Source of the DNA: Flavobacterium keumense
GTDB taxonomy: Bacteria; Bacteroidota; Bacteroidia; Flavobacteriales; Flavobacteriaceae
Direction of reading: 5' to 3'
DNA: 64,000 nucleotides
Assembly (NCBI RefSeq): GCF_029866485.1
Contig: NZ_CP092332.1
Span: forward strand, 992,001-1,056,000
Of this stretch, positions 24,853 to 34,300 are shown in pieces. Made by a program: the position numbers and the translations under genes. The notes beneath the pieces were generated by a model that was not told the DNA's origin, ran no database searches, and saw only the letters and a program-made list of their open reading frames with translations. The stretch's first letter is position 1. Each line of letters opens with the position of its first letter.

Positions 24853-25914
24853 TTACAAATTAGCCACTAGCCAATCGCCTACTTCGCTTGTTTTGTAAGC
24901 TTTAGCTCCTTTTGGTGCTAAATCTTCCGTAACAATTCCTTCCGCTAATGATTTGTTGACTACTGCTCTAATGGCATCTGCTTCGGCTTTTAGTCCAAAA
25001 GCATCTTCAAACATCATGGCAGCAGATAAAATAGTAGCCAATGGGTTAGCAATATTCAATCCTGTAGCTTGTGGGTACGACCCGTGAATAGGTTCGTATA
25101 GTGAAGTATGTTCTCCCACAGATGCTGACGGCATTAATCCCATTGATCCTGAAATTACAGAAGCTTCATCTGTTAAGATATCTCCAAATAAATTTTCAGT
25201 AATTAATACGTCATACGAATTAGGCCATTGTACCAATCGCATCGCAACAGCATCTACAAATTCATACGATACTTCCACTTCTGGGTAGTCTTTTTCCATG
25301 GCTTGAACAGTTTCTCTCCACAAACGAGACGTTTCTAATACGTTGGCTTTGTCCACACAACACAATTTTTTGCTACGAGTCATCGCTAATTCGAAACCTT
25401 TTTTAGCCAAACGTTGTACTTCGGCTCTAGTGTAAACACAGTTGTCAAAAGCAGTATCGCCGTTGTCTTTTCTTCCTTTTTCGCCAAAGTAAATCCCGCC
25501 AGTTAATTCTCTTAAGAAAACTAAATCGGTACCTTCAATACGTTCTCTTTTTAAAGGAGAATTGTCAATCAAAGATGGGAAAGTGAAAGTAGGACGTACA
25601 TTGGCAAACAATCCTAATTTTTTACGCATCAATAACAATCCTTGTTCAGGACGTACTTTTGCTGAAGGATCGTTGTCGTATTTTGGGTGTCCAATAGCGC
25701 CAAATAAAACCGCATCTGCTTTCATACAGATTTCGTGTGTTTCATCAGGGTAAGGAACGCCAACAGCATCGATAGCACAAGCACCTGTTAATGCTGGAGT
25801 CCAGTTGATTTCGTGATTGAATTTTTTTGCAATAGCATCCGAAACTTTTACAGCTTCATTAATTACTTCTGGTCCTATTCCGTCTCCGGCTAAAAGAGCA
25901 ATATTGAATTTCAT
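24853..25914 (-). CDS. leuB: 3-isopropylmalate dehydrogenase
   Basis: A 353-residue enzyme oxidising and decarboxylating 3-isopropylmalate with NAD in leucine synthesis. Motifs: LLAGDGIGPEVINEAVKV at the N-terminus, the substrate-binding arginines in RKKLGLFANVRP, RELTGGIYFGEKG, DKANVLETSRLWRETV, and the Mg-binding DAVAMRLVQWP with NLFGDILTDEASVISGSMGLMPSAS. GSYPQATGLNIANP near the C-terminus is the NAD site. Length is normal. It is last in the minus-strand leuC-leuD-leuA-leuB operon, 47 nt after leuA. Confidence 0.95.
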   Translation of the reverse strand: MKFNIALLAGDGIGPEVINEAVKVSDAIAKKFNHEINWTPALTGACAIDAVGVPYPDETHEICMKADAVLFGAIGHPKYDNDPSAKVRPEQGLLLMRKKLGLFANVRPTFTFPSLIDNSPLKRERIEGTDLVFLRELTGGIYFGEKGRKDNGDTAFDNCVYTRAEVQRLAKKGFELAMTRSKKLCCVDKANVLETSRLWRETVQAMEKDYPEVEVSYEFVDAVAMRLVQWPNSYDVLITENLFGDILTDEASVISGSMGLMPSASVGEHTSLYEPIHGSYPQATGLNIANPLATILSAAMMFEDAFGLKAEADAIRAVVNKSLAEGIVTEDLAPKGAKAYKTSEVGDWLVANL

Positions 25915-25961
25915 TGGGTATTATTTTTCGTGTTATATATTTTATTTCGTTCTATCAGTGT

Positions 25962-27485
25962 TTAGATACTTACTACGTTCAGCATTTTTTGAGTCGCCAC
26001 AATAGCGGCTACGGTTTGGTCCGAATCCAGCCCGCGGGTTTTGAATTCTTTGCCGTTATTGACCCAAGTAATAATGGTTTCACATAACGCATCCGAGCTA
26101 CTTCCTGGCGGTATTCTCACAGCGTAGTCTACTAATTTGGGTAAACTCATTTTTTTGCTTTTGTAAATTTTTGCCAAGGCATTCATAAAAGCATCAAATT
26201 GTCCGTCTCCTTGTGCATTTTCTTCGATAATTTCTCCGTCAATTTTTAGACAAAGAGTTGTCGAAGGGCGCATTCCTTTGGAGTGAACTAATACGTACGA
26301 CTCAACAGTAATACGTTCTTCGTAGGTTTGGCTATCCAAAACATCTGAGATGATGTACGGTAAATCTTCTTTGGTAACCGTTTCTTTTTTGTCACCCAAT
26401 TCGATAATTCGTTGGGTAACCAATTTTAAATCGTCTTGATTGAGGTGTAACCCCAATTCCTGAAGATTCTTTTCGATATTGGCTTTTCCAGAAGTTTTTC
26501 CTAAAGCATATTTTCTTTTTCTTCCAAAACGTTCTGGGAGTAAATCATTGAAATATAAATTATTTTTGTTGTCTCCGTCAGCATGGATTCCTGCAGTTTG
26601 CGTGAATACGTTATCTCCTACAATCGGTTTGTTAGCTGGAATTCTATATCCTGTAAACGTCTCGACTAATTTACTTACCGAGTACAAAGACGATTCTTTT
26701 ACGTTGATGTTTACTTCTGGAATAAAATCGTTGATTACTGCTACGGTACTTTCAAGTGGTGCATTTCCGGCGCGTTCTCCCATTCCGTTTACGGTAACGT
26801 GTAATCCGTGAATGCCTGCTTTTACCGCTTCGATAGCATTGGCAACACTCAAATCGTAATCGTTGTGAGCGTGGAAATCAAAATGGGTGTTCGGGTATTT
26901 GGTTGTAATTTTTGAAACAAATTCAAATGTCTCCGACGGAATTAATACACCCAAAGTATCCGGTAATAAGATTCTTTTGACAGGTTGTTGGGTTAAAAAA
27001 TCCAAGTATTGAAAAATATAGTCAGGTGAATTGCGCATTCCGTTGCTCCAATCTTCTAAATAGACGTTGGTTTCAATATTATTTTCTTTTGCTAAAGCGA
27101 TTGCTTGTGCAATTTCAGAAAAATGTTGTTCGGGTGTTTTCTTTAATTGATGCGTCAAATGGTTGAGCGAACCTTTGGTCAATAAATTTTGAACTTTGGC
27201 TCCTGCTTTTTTCATCCATTCTATAGAAACGCCACCGTCTACAAAAGAGAGTACTTCGATTTTATCTGTATATCCTTTGGCAGAAGCCCATTCCATAATA
27301 CCTTTAACTCCTTGAAATTCTCCTTCGCTAACGCGCGCCGAAGCAATTTCAATACGATCAATATGCAGTTCTTCAAGCAACAATTGTGCAATGGTTAATT
27401 TTTCTGCAGCAGAAAATGATACTCCCGAGGTTTGTTCTCCATCGCGAAGCGTCGTGTCCATTATTTCAATTTTTCTTTTTCCCAT
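25962..27485 (-). CDS. leuA: 2-isopropylmalate synthase-type enzyme (LeuA/CimA family)
   Basis: A 507-residue Claisen-type synthase. The TIM barrel begins EIMDTTLRDGEQTSGVSFS, with the catalytic Arg-Asp pair. The metal-binding HAHND motif is present (FDFHAHNDYDLSVANA), followed by VNGMGERAGNAPLE. The C-terminal 120 residues (from about VTKEDLPYII) form the LeuA dimer regulatory domain, so feedback inhibition by an end product is expected. The family also includes citramalate synthases, and the short N-terminus with DGEQTSGVSF occurs in both. Its place between leuD and leuB favours isopropylmalate synthesis, but a citramalate role cannot be excluded. A stem-loop precedes it at 27539-27581. Confidence 0.85.
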   Translation of the reverse strand: MGKRKIEIMDTTLRDGEQTSGVSFSAAEKLTIAQLLLEELHIDRIEIASARVSEGEFQGVKGIMEWASAKGYTDKIEVLSFVDGGVSIEWMKKAGAKVQNLLTKGSLNHLTHQLKKTPEQHFSEIAQAIALAKENNIETNVYLEDWSNGMRNSPDYIFQYLDFLTQQPVKRILLPDTLGVLIPSETFEFVSKITTKYPNTHFDFHAHNDYDLSVANAIEAVKAGIHGLHVTVNGMGERAGNAPLESTVAVINDFIPEVNINVKESSLYSVSKLVETFTGYRIPANKPIVGDNVFTQTAGIHADGDNKNNLYFNDLLPERFGRKRKYALGKTSGKANIEKNLQELGLHLNQDDLKLVTQRIIELGDKKETVTKEDLPYIISDVLDSQTYEERITVESYVLVHSKGMRPSTTLCLKIDGEIIEENAQGDGQFDAFMNALAKIYKSKKMSLPKLVDYAVRIPPGSSSDALCETIITWVNNGKEFKTRGLDSDQTVAAIVATQKMLNVVSI

Positions 27486-27538
27486 TATACATGTGATTCT
27501 AAAACTCGTTTGATTCCTCTTTTTATAAAACGGTAAAA

Positions 27539-27581
27539 GCAGTTACTCAGTCAAACACTAGATTTGACACGAAGTAACTGC
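27539..27581 (-). promoter_or_regulatory. Intercistronic stem-loop between leuD and leuA
   Basis: Outer arms GCAGTTACT / AGTAACTGC (27539-27547, 27573-27581) enclose inner arms GTCAAA / TTTGAC (27550-27555, 27563-27568). In the transcript the hairpin is followed by CTTTT. It may be an mRNA processing or stabilising element, or an internal terminator that sets the leuC-leuD to leuA-leuB ratio. Confidence 0.55.
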
Positions 27582-27598
27582 ATTTGTTTGATTTGTTT

Positions 27599-28195
27599 TT
27601 AGTAAGGCAGTTCGTTAGCAAAGCTAACGATGTCTTCTTTCATATTTTGTAAATAATCAATATCATCAAAGCCGTTGATCATATTGTTCTTTTTGTATCC
27701 ATTGATAGCGAAAGACTCACTTTGACCTGTAGCCAATAAAGTAATCGTTTGTGCTGGTAAATTGATTTCTAATTCTGTTTTTGGATCTGCTTCAATAGCA
27801 CTGAAAATAGTGGCTGCAAATTCTGGACTTACTTGAACAGGAAGTACTCCAATATTTAAACAATTTCCTTTGAAAATATCAGCAAAGAAACTAGAAACTA
27901 CCGCTCTGAACCCGTAATCGTAAACTGCCCAAGCTGCGTGTTCTCTAGAAGAACCTGAACCGAAGTTCTTTCCGCCCACAAGGATTTTTCCGCTGTAAGT
28001 TGGATTGTTTAAAACGAAATCTGCTTTTGGAGTATCATCTCCATTATATCTCCAGTCTCTGAAAAGATTATCGCCAAAACCTTCACGTTTGGTAGCTTTT
28101 AAGAAACGTGCTGGTATAATTTGATCAGTATCTACGTTTTCTATAGGTAGTGGCACCGCACTACTTCTAAGAACATTAAATTTATCGTATGCCAT
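27599..28195 (-). CDS. leuD: 3-isopropylmalate dehydratase small subunit
   Basis: A 198-residue swivel-domain subunit partnering LeuC in the isomerisation of 2- to 3-isopropylmalate. Motifs: PLPIENVDTDQIIPARFLK, NFGSGSSREHAAWAVYDYGFRAVV and FADIFKGNCLNIGVLPV. Length is normal. It lies 92 nt after leuC, and a dispersed AT-rich repeat fills part of that gap. The stop is followed by the hairpin before leuA. Confidence 0.95.
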   Translation of the reverse strand: MAYDKFNVLRSSAVPLPIENVDTDQIIPARFLKATKREGFGDNLFRDWRYNGDDTPKADFVLNNPTYSGKILVGGKNFGSGSSREHAAWAVYDYGFRAVVSSFFADIFKGNCLNIGVLPVQVSPEFAATIFSAIEADPKTELEINLPAQTITLLATGQSESFAINGYKKNNMINGFDDIDYLQNMKEDIVSFANELPY

Positions 28196-28196
28196 T

Positions 28197-28240
28197 TGAT
28201 TTTTGATTTTTGATTAGCAATTGAGGATTTTTGATTTTTA
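28197..28240. repeat. GATTTTTGATT-type dispersed repeat between leuC and leuD
   Basis: Simple GATTTTTGATTTTTGATT followed by AGCAATTGAGGATTTTTGAT. It is related to the repeats at 7182-7331 and 22980-23024. Confidence 0.5.
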
Positions 28241-28287
28241 AAAAAGTAAATCTCAAGATACTACTTAATTATATAATCTATATATTC

Positions 28288-29682
28288 TTAAAATAACTCT
28301 CTTGGATCAGTCAATTTACCTGTAACTGCAGCTGCAGCAGCCATTATTGGACTTGCCAATAAAGTTCTTGAACCAGGACCTTGACGACCTTCAAAGTTTC
28401 TGTTTGAGGTACTTACTGCGTATTTTCCAGCAGGAACTTTATCATCATTCATTGCCAAACAGGCTGAACAACCTGGTTGACGCAATACAAATCCTGCTTC
28501 AGTAAGAATGTCTAATAATCCTTCTTCTTTAATTTGTGCTTCTACTACGTGAGAACCTGGTACTAACCAAGCCGTAACGTTGTCCGCTTTTTTTCTTCCT
28601 TTTACAATTTCGGCAAAAGCTCTAAAATCTTCAATTCGGCCATTGGTACAACTTCCTAAGAAAACATAGTCGATTGGTTTACCAATCATGATGTCATTTT
28701 CTTCGAAGCCCATGTACGCTAATGATTTTTTGTAAGTTTCCTCGCCACCTTCTACTTGGTTAGCATTCGGAATATGTTTAGAAATACCAATTCCCATTCC
28801 AGGGTTAGTACCATACGTAATCATTGGTTCAATATCAGAAGCATTAAAATTTAGCTCGGCATCAAACACTGCATCAGCATCCGTTTTTAGGGTTTTCCAA
28901 TACGCTACGGCTTTATTCCAAGCTTCTCCTTTTGGAGCATGAAGTCTTCCTTCTAAGAAATTAAAAGTGGTTTGGTCTGGAGCAATCATTCCTCCACGAG
29001 CACCCATTTCGATACTTAAGTTACACACAGTCATACGACCTTCCATAGTCATATTTTCAAAAACATCACCGGCATATTCTACAAAATAACCTGTACCACC
29101 AGAAGTAGTCAATTTTGAAATAATATAAAGAGCCACATCTTTTGGACTTACACCTTTTCCTAATTGACCATTAACATTGATACGCATTTTCTTTGGTTTT
29201 GGCTGCATAATACATTGCGTTGACAAAACCATTTCTACCTCAGAAGTTCCGATACCAAAAGCAATAGCTCCAAAAGCACCGTGAGTAGAAGTATGTGAAT
29301 CGCCACAAACAATGGTTGCTCCAGGTAAAGTAATTCCGTTTTCAGGACCTACTACGTGAACAATTCCGTTTTTTTGGTGTCCCAATCCCCAGTGAGAAAT
29401 ACCATATTCATTGGCATTGTCTTCTAACGCTTTCAATTGATTGGCAGATAGCGGGTCAGTAACAGGTAAATGTTGATTTATGGTTGGTGTGTTGTGATCG
29501 GCAGTGGCAAAAGTACGCTCTGGATATAAAACTGAGATACCTCTTGTTTTTAAACCTAAAAAGGCAACAGGACTGGTAACTTCGTGGATGAAATGACGGT
29601 CAATAAAAAGCACGTCTGGTCCATCTTCAATTTTACGCACCACGTGCGAATCCCATACTTTGTCAAATAATGTCTTACTCAT
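28288..29682 (-). CDS. leuC: 3-isopropylmalate dehydratase large subunit
   Basis: A 464-residue aconitase-family subunit carrying a 4Fe-4S cluster. Cluster ligands are in [13 protein letters not shown] and [11 protein letters not shown]. Substrate and family motifs [21 protein letters not shown] and [20 protein letters not shown] are present. Length is normal. It is first in the leuCDAB operon, with a promoter about 75-80 nt upstream. The cluster makes it a client of the Fe-S assembly machinery encoded elsewhere in this window. Confidence 0.96.
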   Translation of the reverse strand: MSKTLFDKVWDSHVVRKIEDGPDVLFIDRHFIHEVTSPVAFLGLKTRGISVLYPERTFATADHNTPTINQHLPVTDPLSANQLKALEDNANEYGISHWGLGHQKNGIVHVVGPENGITLPGATIVCGDSHTSTHGAFGAIAFGIGTSEVEMVLSTQCIMQPKPKKMRINVNGQLGKGVSPKDVALYIISKLTTSGGTGYFVEYAGDVFENMTMEGRMTVCNLSIEMGARGGMIAPDQTTFNFLEGRLHAPKGEAWNKAVAYWKTLKTDADAVFDAELNFNASDIEPMITYGTNPGMGIGISKHIPNANQVEGGEETYKKSLAYMGFEENDIMIGKPIDYVFLGSCTNGRIEDFRAFAEIVKGRKKADNVTAWLVPGSHVVEAQIKEEGLLDILTEAGFVLRQPGCSACLAMNDDKVPAGKYAVSTSNRNFEGRQGPGSRTLLASPIMAAAAAVTGKLTDPRELF

Positions 29683-29754
29683 TGTAACTATTTTTTAATG
29701 TATTTTCTCTCTTAACAATTGATCTTGAATACGTCACAATTGTATCAATTTGTG

Positions 29755-29762
29755 CAAATTTA
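29755..29762 (-). promoter_or_regulatory. Putative -7 box for leuCDAB
   Basis: On the minus strand TAAATTTG, matching TAnnTTTG, 72 nt before the leuC ATG. The leader shows CAATTG at both ends of a 27-nt stretch but no leucine-rich leader peptide. Confidence 0.55.
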
Positions 29763-30180
29763 AAAAAAGAAATAAAGTGGTATTACCAATATATCTGTGA
29801 TATACGATACCCAAAACACCATTAGATTACTAAATAAATTCAAAAAATGTTGATTTTAGATCGTTGGTAATTTTTTGTTTTAATAAAAAGAGTTGAAAGA
29901 AACTCTTTAAAGGCGAATAAATCTTTTTCTAAAATCGGCAAATTTAGGCTTGTTTTGGGTTAAAATGACCTTTTTTGGCTAAAAAAATGTAACAAATCAA
30001 AGAAAAATAGTCATAAACTGTTAAATTTAATTCAAGAGCAGTTTTTGTTTTCCCTCTTTTTTTAAAGTAAAATGGATAATTCGGGAGGGTGATTTTTTTG
30101 AATTCATTTTACGAAGTCCAAAAAAAACACATGGTGTTCTTTTGTTAATAACTTGCCTATTTTTTTAGGGCAAAAAATTC
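29763..30180. other. Long AT-rich gap between divergent leuC and dnaE
   Basis: About 420 nt without a plausible gene, rich in A and T tracts. No tRNA-like fold or strong hairpin is seen. It probably holds the upstream regions of the two divergent promoters. Confidence 0.5.
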
Positions 30181-30188
30181 TAAATTTG
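30181..30188 (+). promoter_or_regulatory. Putative -7 box for dnaE
   Basis: TAAATTTG fits TAnnTTTG, 51 nt before the dnaE ATG. A TTG at 30153-30155 is a little far (25 nt). Confidence 0.5.
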
Positions 30189-30238
30189 GAAACTGCTAAG
30201 AGCAATTCTAAACTATCCCAAATCATTAAAATTCAATT

Positions 30239-31369
30239 ATGTATTTAATATTCGATACTGAAACTACTGGATTACCAAAGCGTTGGGATGCTCCCATAAC
30301 TGATGTGGACAATTGGCCACGTTGTATTCAAATTGCTTGGCAGTTGCATGATGAAATGGGGAAACTCATTGATCATCAAGACTACTTGGTCCAACCAGAA
30401 GGGTTCAATATTCCCTATGATGCCGAACGAATTCACGGTATTTCAACAGAATTAGCCGAAGCCAAAGGGATTCCGTTGGTTGAAGTTTTAGAAAAATTCA
30501 ATATTTCTTTGGCGAAAGCCAAATTTATTGTAGGACAAAATCTAGGTTTTGATGTTAATATTATGGGAGCCGAATTCCATCGAATGGGAATGGCTTCACC
30601 CATGGCATCGCTACCTGTTTTAGATACATGTACCGAAGTAACCGCATCGCTTTTGCAATTACCAGGTGGACGTGGAGGAAAGTACAAATTGCCTACTTTG
30701 ACGGAATTACACAGCTATCTTTTCAATCAACCTTTTGCAGAAGCGCACAACGCTACTGCCGATGTGGAGGCAACTACAAGATGTTTTTTAGAGTTAATTC
30801 GTCGAGAAGTATTTACTAAAGAAGAATTAGATGTAACTCCAGAGTATTTCAGGTCTTTCCGTGAAAATAATCCTGCCGAAATCCAATTGATTGGATTACA
30901 ACATGTCAATTTAAAACAAGCTTCGGATGCCATAAGAACCCGTTTGAAAAAAATTGAACAAGACGATGTTCAAACCACAATTTCAGATGAGGTAAAGTCC
31001 GATTTAAAGGAAGCTCCTTTTGCTCATTTGCACAATCATACTCAATTTTCGGTACTGCAATCTACAATAGCGATCGCTAATTTAGTAAAAGCTACGGCAA
31101 AGTTTAAAATGCCTGCCGTTGCTATGACAGATACCGGAAATATGATGGGTGCTTTTCATTTTGTGAGTGCCGTTTTAAATCATAACAAAGCAGCAGAAGC
31201 AAAAAATAAGGAATTAGCCGATAAGGGCGAAGAACCATCAGAAACGGTAATCAAACCTATCGTAGGATGTGAGTTTAATATTTGCGATAATCATAAAGAT
31301 AAAACGAAAAAAGACAATGGATATCAGGTAGTTTTATTGGCAAAAATAAAAAAGGCTATCACAATTTAG
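30239..31369 (+). CDS. dnaE: DNA polymerase III alpha, N-terminal part (exonuclease + start of PHP), frame 0
   Basis: The first 376 residues of a DnaE that should be about 1513 residues. It opens with a DEDDh proofreading exonuclease (MYLIFDTETTGLP, D6 and E8; later NLGFDVNIM and AHNATADVEATTRCF), the epsilon-like domain fused to DnaE in Bacteroidota. From about 262 the PHP domain begins (APFAHLHNHTQFSVLQ, AMTDTGNMMGAFHF). The frame then runs into a stop (TAG at 31367-31369) after AKIKKAITI. Reading -1 from 31345-31354 onward restores KKGYHNLAKMSS, continuous with the next entry. The break is at A AAA AAG (31348-31354), followed directly by arms GGCTA/TAGCC. It may be an assembly indel, a real mutation, or recoding. 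Confidence 0.85.
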   Translation: MYLIFDTETTGLPKRWDAPITDVDNWPRCIQIAWQLHDEMGKLIDHQDYLVQPEGFNIPYDAERIHGISTELAEAKGIPLVEVLEKFNISLAKAKFIVGQNLGFDVNIMGAEFHRMGMASPMASLPVLDTCTEVTASLLQLPGGRGGKYKLPTLTELHSYLFNQPFAEAHNATADVEATTRCFLELIRREVFTKEELDVTPEYFRSFRENNPAEIQLIGLQHVNLKQASDAIRTRLKKIEQDDVQTTISDEVKSDLKEAPFAHLHNHTQFSVLQSTIAIANLVKATAKFKMPAVAMTDTGNMMGAFHFVSAVLNHNKAAEAKNKELADKGEEPSETVIKPIVGCEFNICDNHKDKTKKDNGYQVVLLAKIKKAITI

Positions 31370-31374
31370 CCAAA

Positions 31375-34300
31375 ATGTCTTCGATTGCTTATACCGATGG
31401 CTTTTATTATGTTCCTAGAATTGATAGAGCAATTGTTGAAAAATACAAAGAGGATATTATTGTTTTGTCTGGAAATCTTTACGGCGAAATTCCAAGCAAG
31501 ATTTTAAATATTGGCGAAACTCAGGCTGAAGAAGCCTTGATTTGGTGGAAGGAACAATTTGGCTCTGATTTTTATTTGGAGTTAATGCGTCACAAGCAAG
31601 AGGATGAAAATCGGGTAAACCAAACCTTGATTGCTTTTGCCAAAAAACATCATATAAAATTAGTAGCCACGAATAATACCTATTATATTGACAAAGAAGA
31701 CGCTAATGCCCACGATATTTTATTGTGTGTAAAAGATGGTGAAAAACAAGCTACACCAATAGGTCGAGGTCGAGGCTATCGTTATGGGTTGCCTAATCAG
31801 GAATATTATTTCAAATCAGGCGATGAGATGAAGCAACTTTTTGCTGATTTACCTGAAGCGATTATCAACATTCAGGAAATCATCGATAAAGTGGAGTCCT
31901 ATTCTTTGTATCGTGATGTATTGCTGCCAAAATTTAAAATCCCTGATGAATTTGAAGTGGCTGAAGATGCAGTAGACGGAGGGGTTCGTGGTGAAAATGC
32001 CTATTTGAAGTTTTTGACTATGGAAGGTGCTAAAAGACGTTATGGCGACATCACTCCTGAAATTCAAGAACGTTTGGATTTTGAATTGCTTACTATTTCC
32101 AATTCGGGTTATCCAGGTTATTTTTTGATTGTACAAGATTTCATAGCCGAAGCTAGAAAAATGGACGTTTCTGTGGGGCCAGGTCGTGGGTCTGCTGCGG
32201 GTTCTGCGGTGGCGTATTGTTTAGGAATTACCAATATTGACCCTATTAAATACGATTTGCTTTTTGAGCGTTTCTTAAATCCAGACCGTGTGTCGATGCC
32301 CGATATTGATATTGATTTTGACGATGAAGGTCGAGGGCGTGTTATGGAGTATGTAATTAATAAGTATGGCGCTAATCAGGTAGCCCAAATTATTACTTAC
32401 GGTAAAATGGCTACTAAATCGGCTATTAGAGATACAGCTCGTGTGTTGGATTTGCCTCTTTTTGAAGCAGATAGAATTGCTAAATTAATTCCGGGCATGA
32501 TGCCCTCTAAATGGAATTTGGCTCGCTTTATTGCAGAAAAAGAAGAGGATGTCAAAAAAGCATTACGTTCAGACGAATTTGATAAAGTAAAAGAGTTAAT
32601 TGCTATCGCTAACACAGCAGATTTAGCAGGAGAAACCATACAGCAGGCAAAGATGTTAGAAGGTTCCATGCGAAATACAGGAATTCATGCTTGTGGAGTG
32701 ATAATTACTCCCGATGATATTACGAATTTCGTTCCAGTGACCACTGCGAAAGATTCTGATTTGTATGTGACCCAGTTTGATAACTCTGTAGCCGAAAGTG
32801 CTGGTTTGTTGAAGATGGACTTTTTGGGATTAAAAACCCTAACCTTAATAAAAGATACGGTCAAATTGGTAAAATATCGCACAGGAGTGGAATTGAATCC
32901 TGATGAATTTCCAATTGATGATGTCAAAACCTATGAGTTGTTCCAAAGAGGAGAAACAGTAGGGATTTTCCAGTACGAATCGCCTGGAATGCAAAAATAC
33001 ATGAAGGATTTGAAGCCTACGGTTTTTGCCGATTTGATTGCGATGAATGCCTTGTATCGACCAGGGCCGTTGGAATATATTCCGTCGTTCATTCGACGAA
33101 AAAATGGAGAAGAGCCCATCACATACGATTTAGATGCGTGTGAGGAATATCTTGGAGAAACTTATGGAATTACTGTCTATCAAGAGCAGGTGATGCTTTT
33201 GTCTCAAAAATTAGCCAACTTCTCTAAAGGTGATGCCGATGTATTGCGTAAGGCGATGGGTAAAAAGCAGAAAGATGTCTTAGATAAGATGAAGTCCAAG
33301 TTCATCGACCAAGCGATGGCTAATGGTCATGATGCGCAAAAATTAGATAAAATTTGGACTGATTGGGAAGCGTTTGCGAGTTATGCCTTCAATAAATCAC
33401 ACTCTACTTGTTATGCTTGGATTGCGTATCAAACGGCCTATTTGAAAGCACATTATCCTGCCGAATATATGGCGGCGGTACTTTCTAACAATATGAGCGA
33501 TATCAAGCAAGTGTCCTTTTTTATGGAAGAATGTAAGCGAATGGGCTTGCAGGTTTTAGGGCCAGACGTGAACGAGTCGTTTTATAAATTTACGGTAAAC
33601 GATGATTATGCCGTTCGTTTCGGAATGGGAGCGATAAAAGGAGTAGGAGCAGGAGCAGTGGCTACGATTGTAGAAAATAGAAAAGACGGAAAATACAAAT
33701 CGATTTTTGATTTGACTAAACGTATTGATTTGCGTGCTGCTAATAAAAAAGCCTTAGAGAATTTGGCATTAGCCGGAGGATTTGATTCGTTTGAAGGAAC
33801 TACGCGAGCCCAATATTTTCATGATGATGGAGACGGAATTACATTCTATGAAAAAGCGATACGGTACGGAGCCAAGTTTCAAGAAAATGAAAATTCATCT
33901 CAGGTGAGTTTGTTTGGAGAAGCTAGTGATGTACAAATTGCCGAACCTGTGGTGCCGCCTTGTGATGATTGGAGTACGATGGAAAAATTAGCCAAGGAGA
34001 AAGAAGTCGTTGGAATTTATATTTCAGGCCATCCGTTGGATGATTTCAAGTTTGAGATGAAATATTTCTGCAATGCTAAGTTGGAGGCACTGAAACACTT
34101 AGAACAGTACGTGGGTAAAACACTTTCTTTTGGTGGGATAATTAATAATGTACAACATCGTGTGGCTAAAAACGGTAAAGGCTGGGCTTCCTTTTTTCTG
34201 GAAGGATATGATGAAAGTTACGAGTTTAGAATTTTTGGCGAAGAGTATTTGAAATTCCGTCACTTTTTGATTCAGAACAATTTTACGTATATGCGCGTTT

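Noticed and set aside
29683..29762. Leucine leader peptide / attenuator before leuC
   Set aside because: No short frame with consecutive Leu codons and no terminator-antiterminator pair was found.
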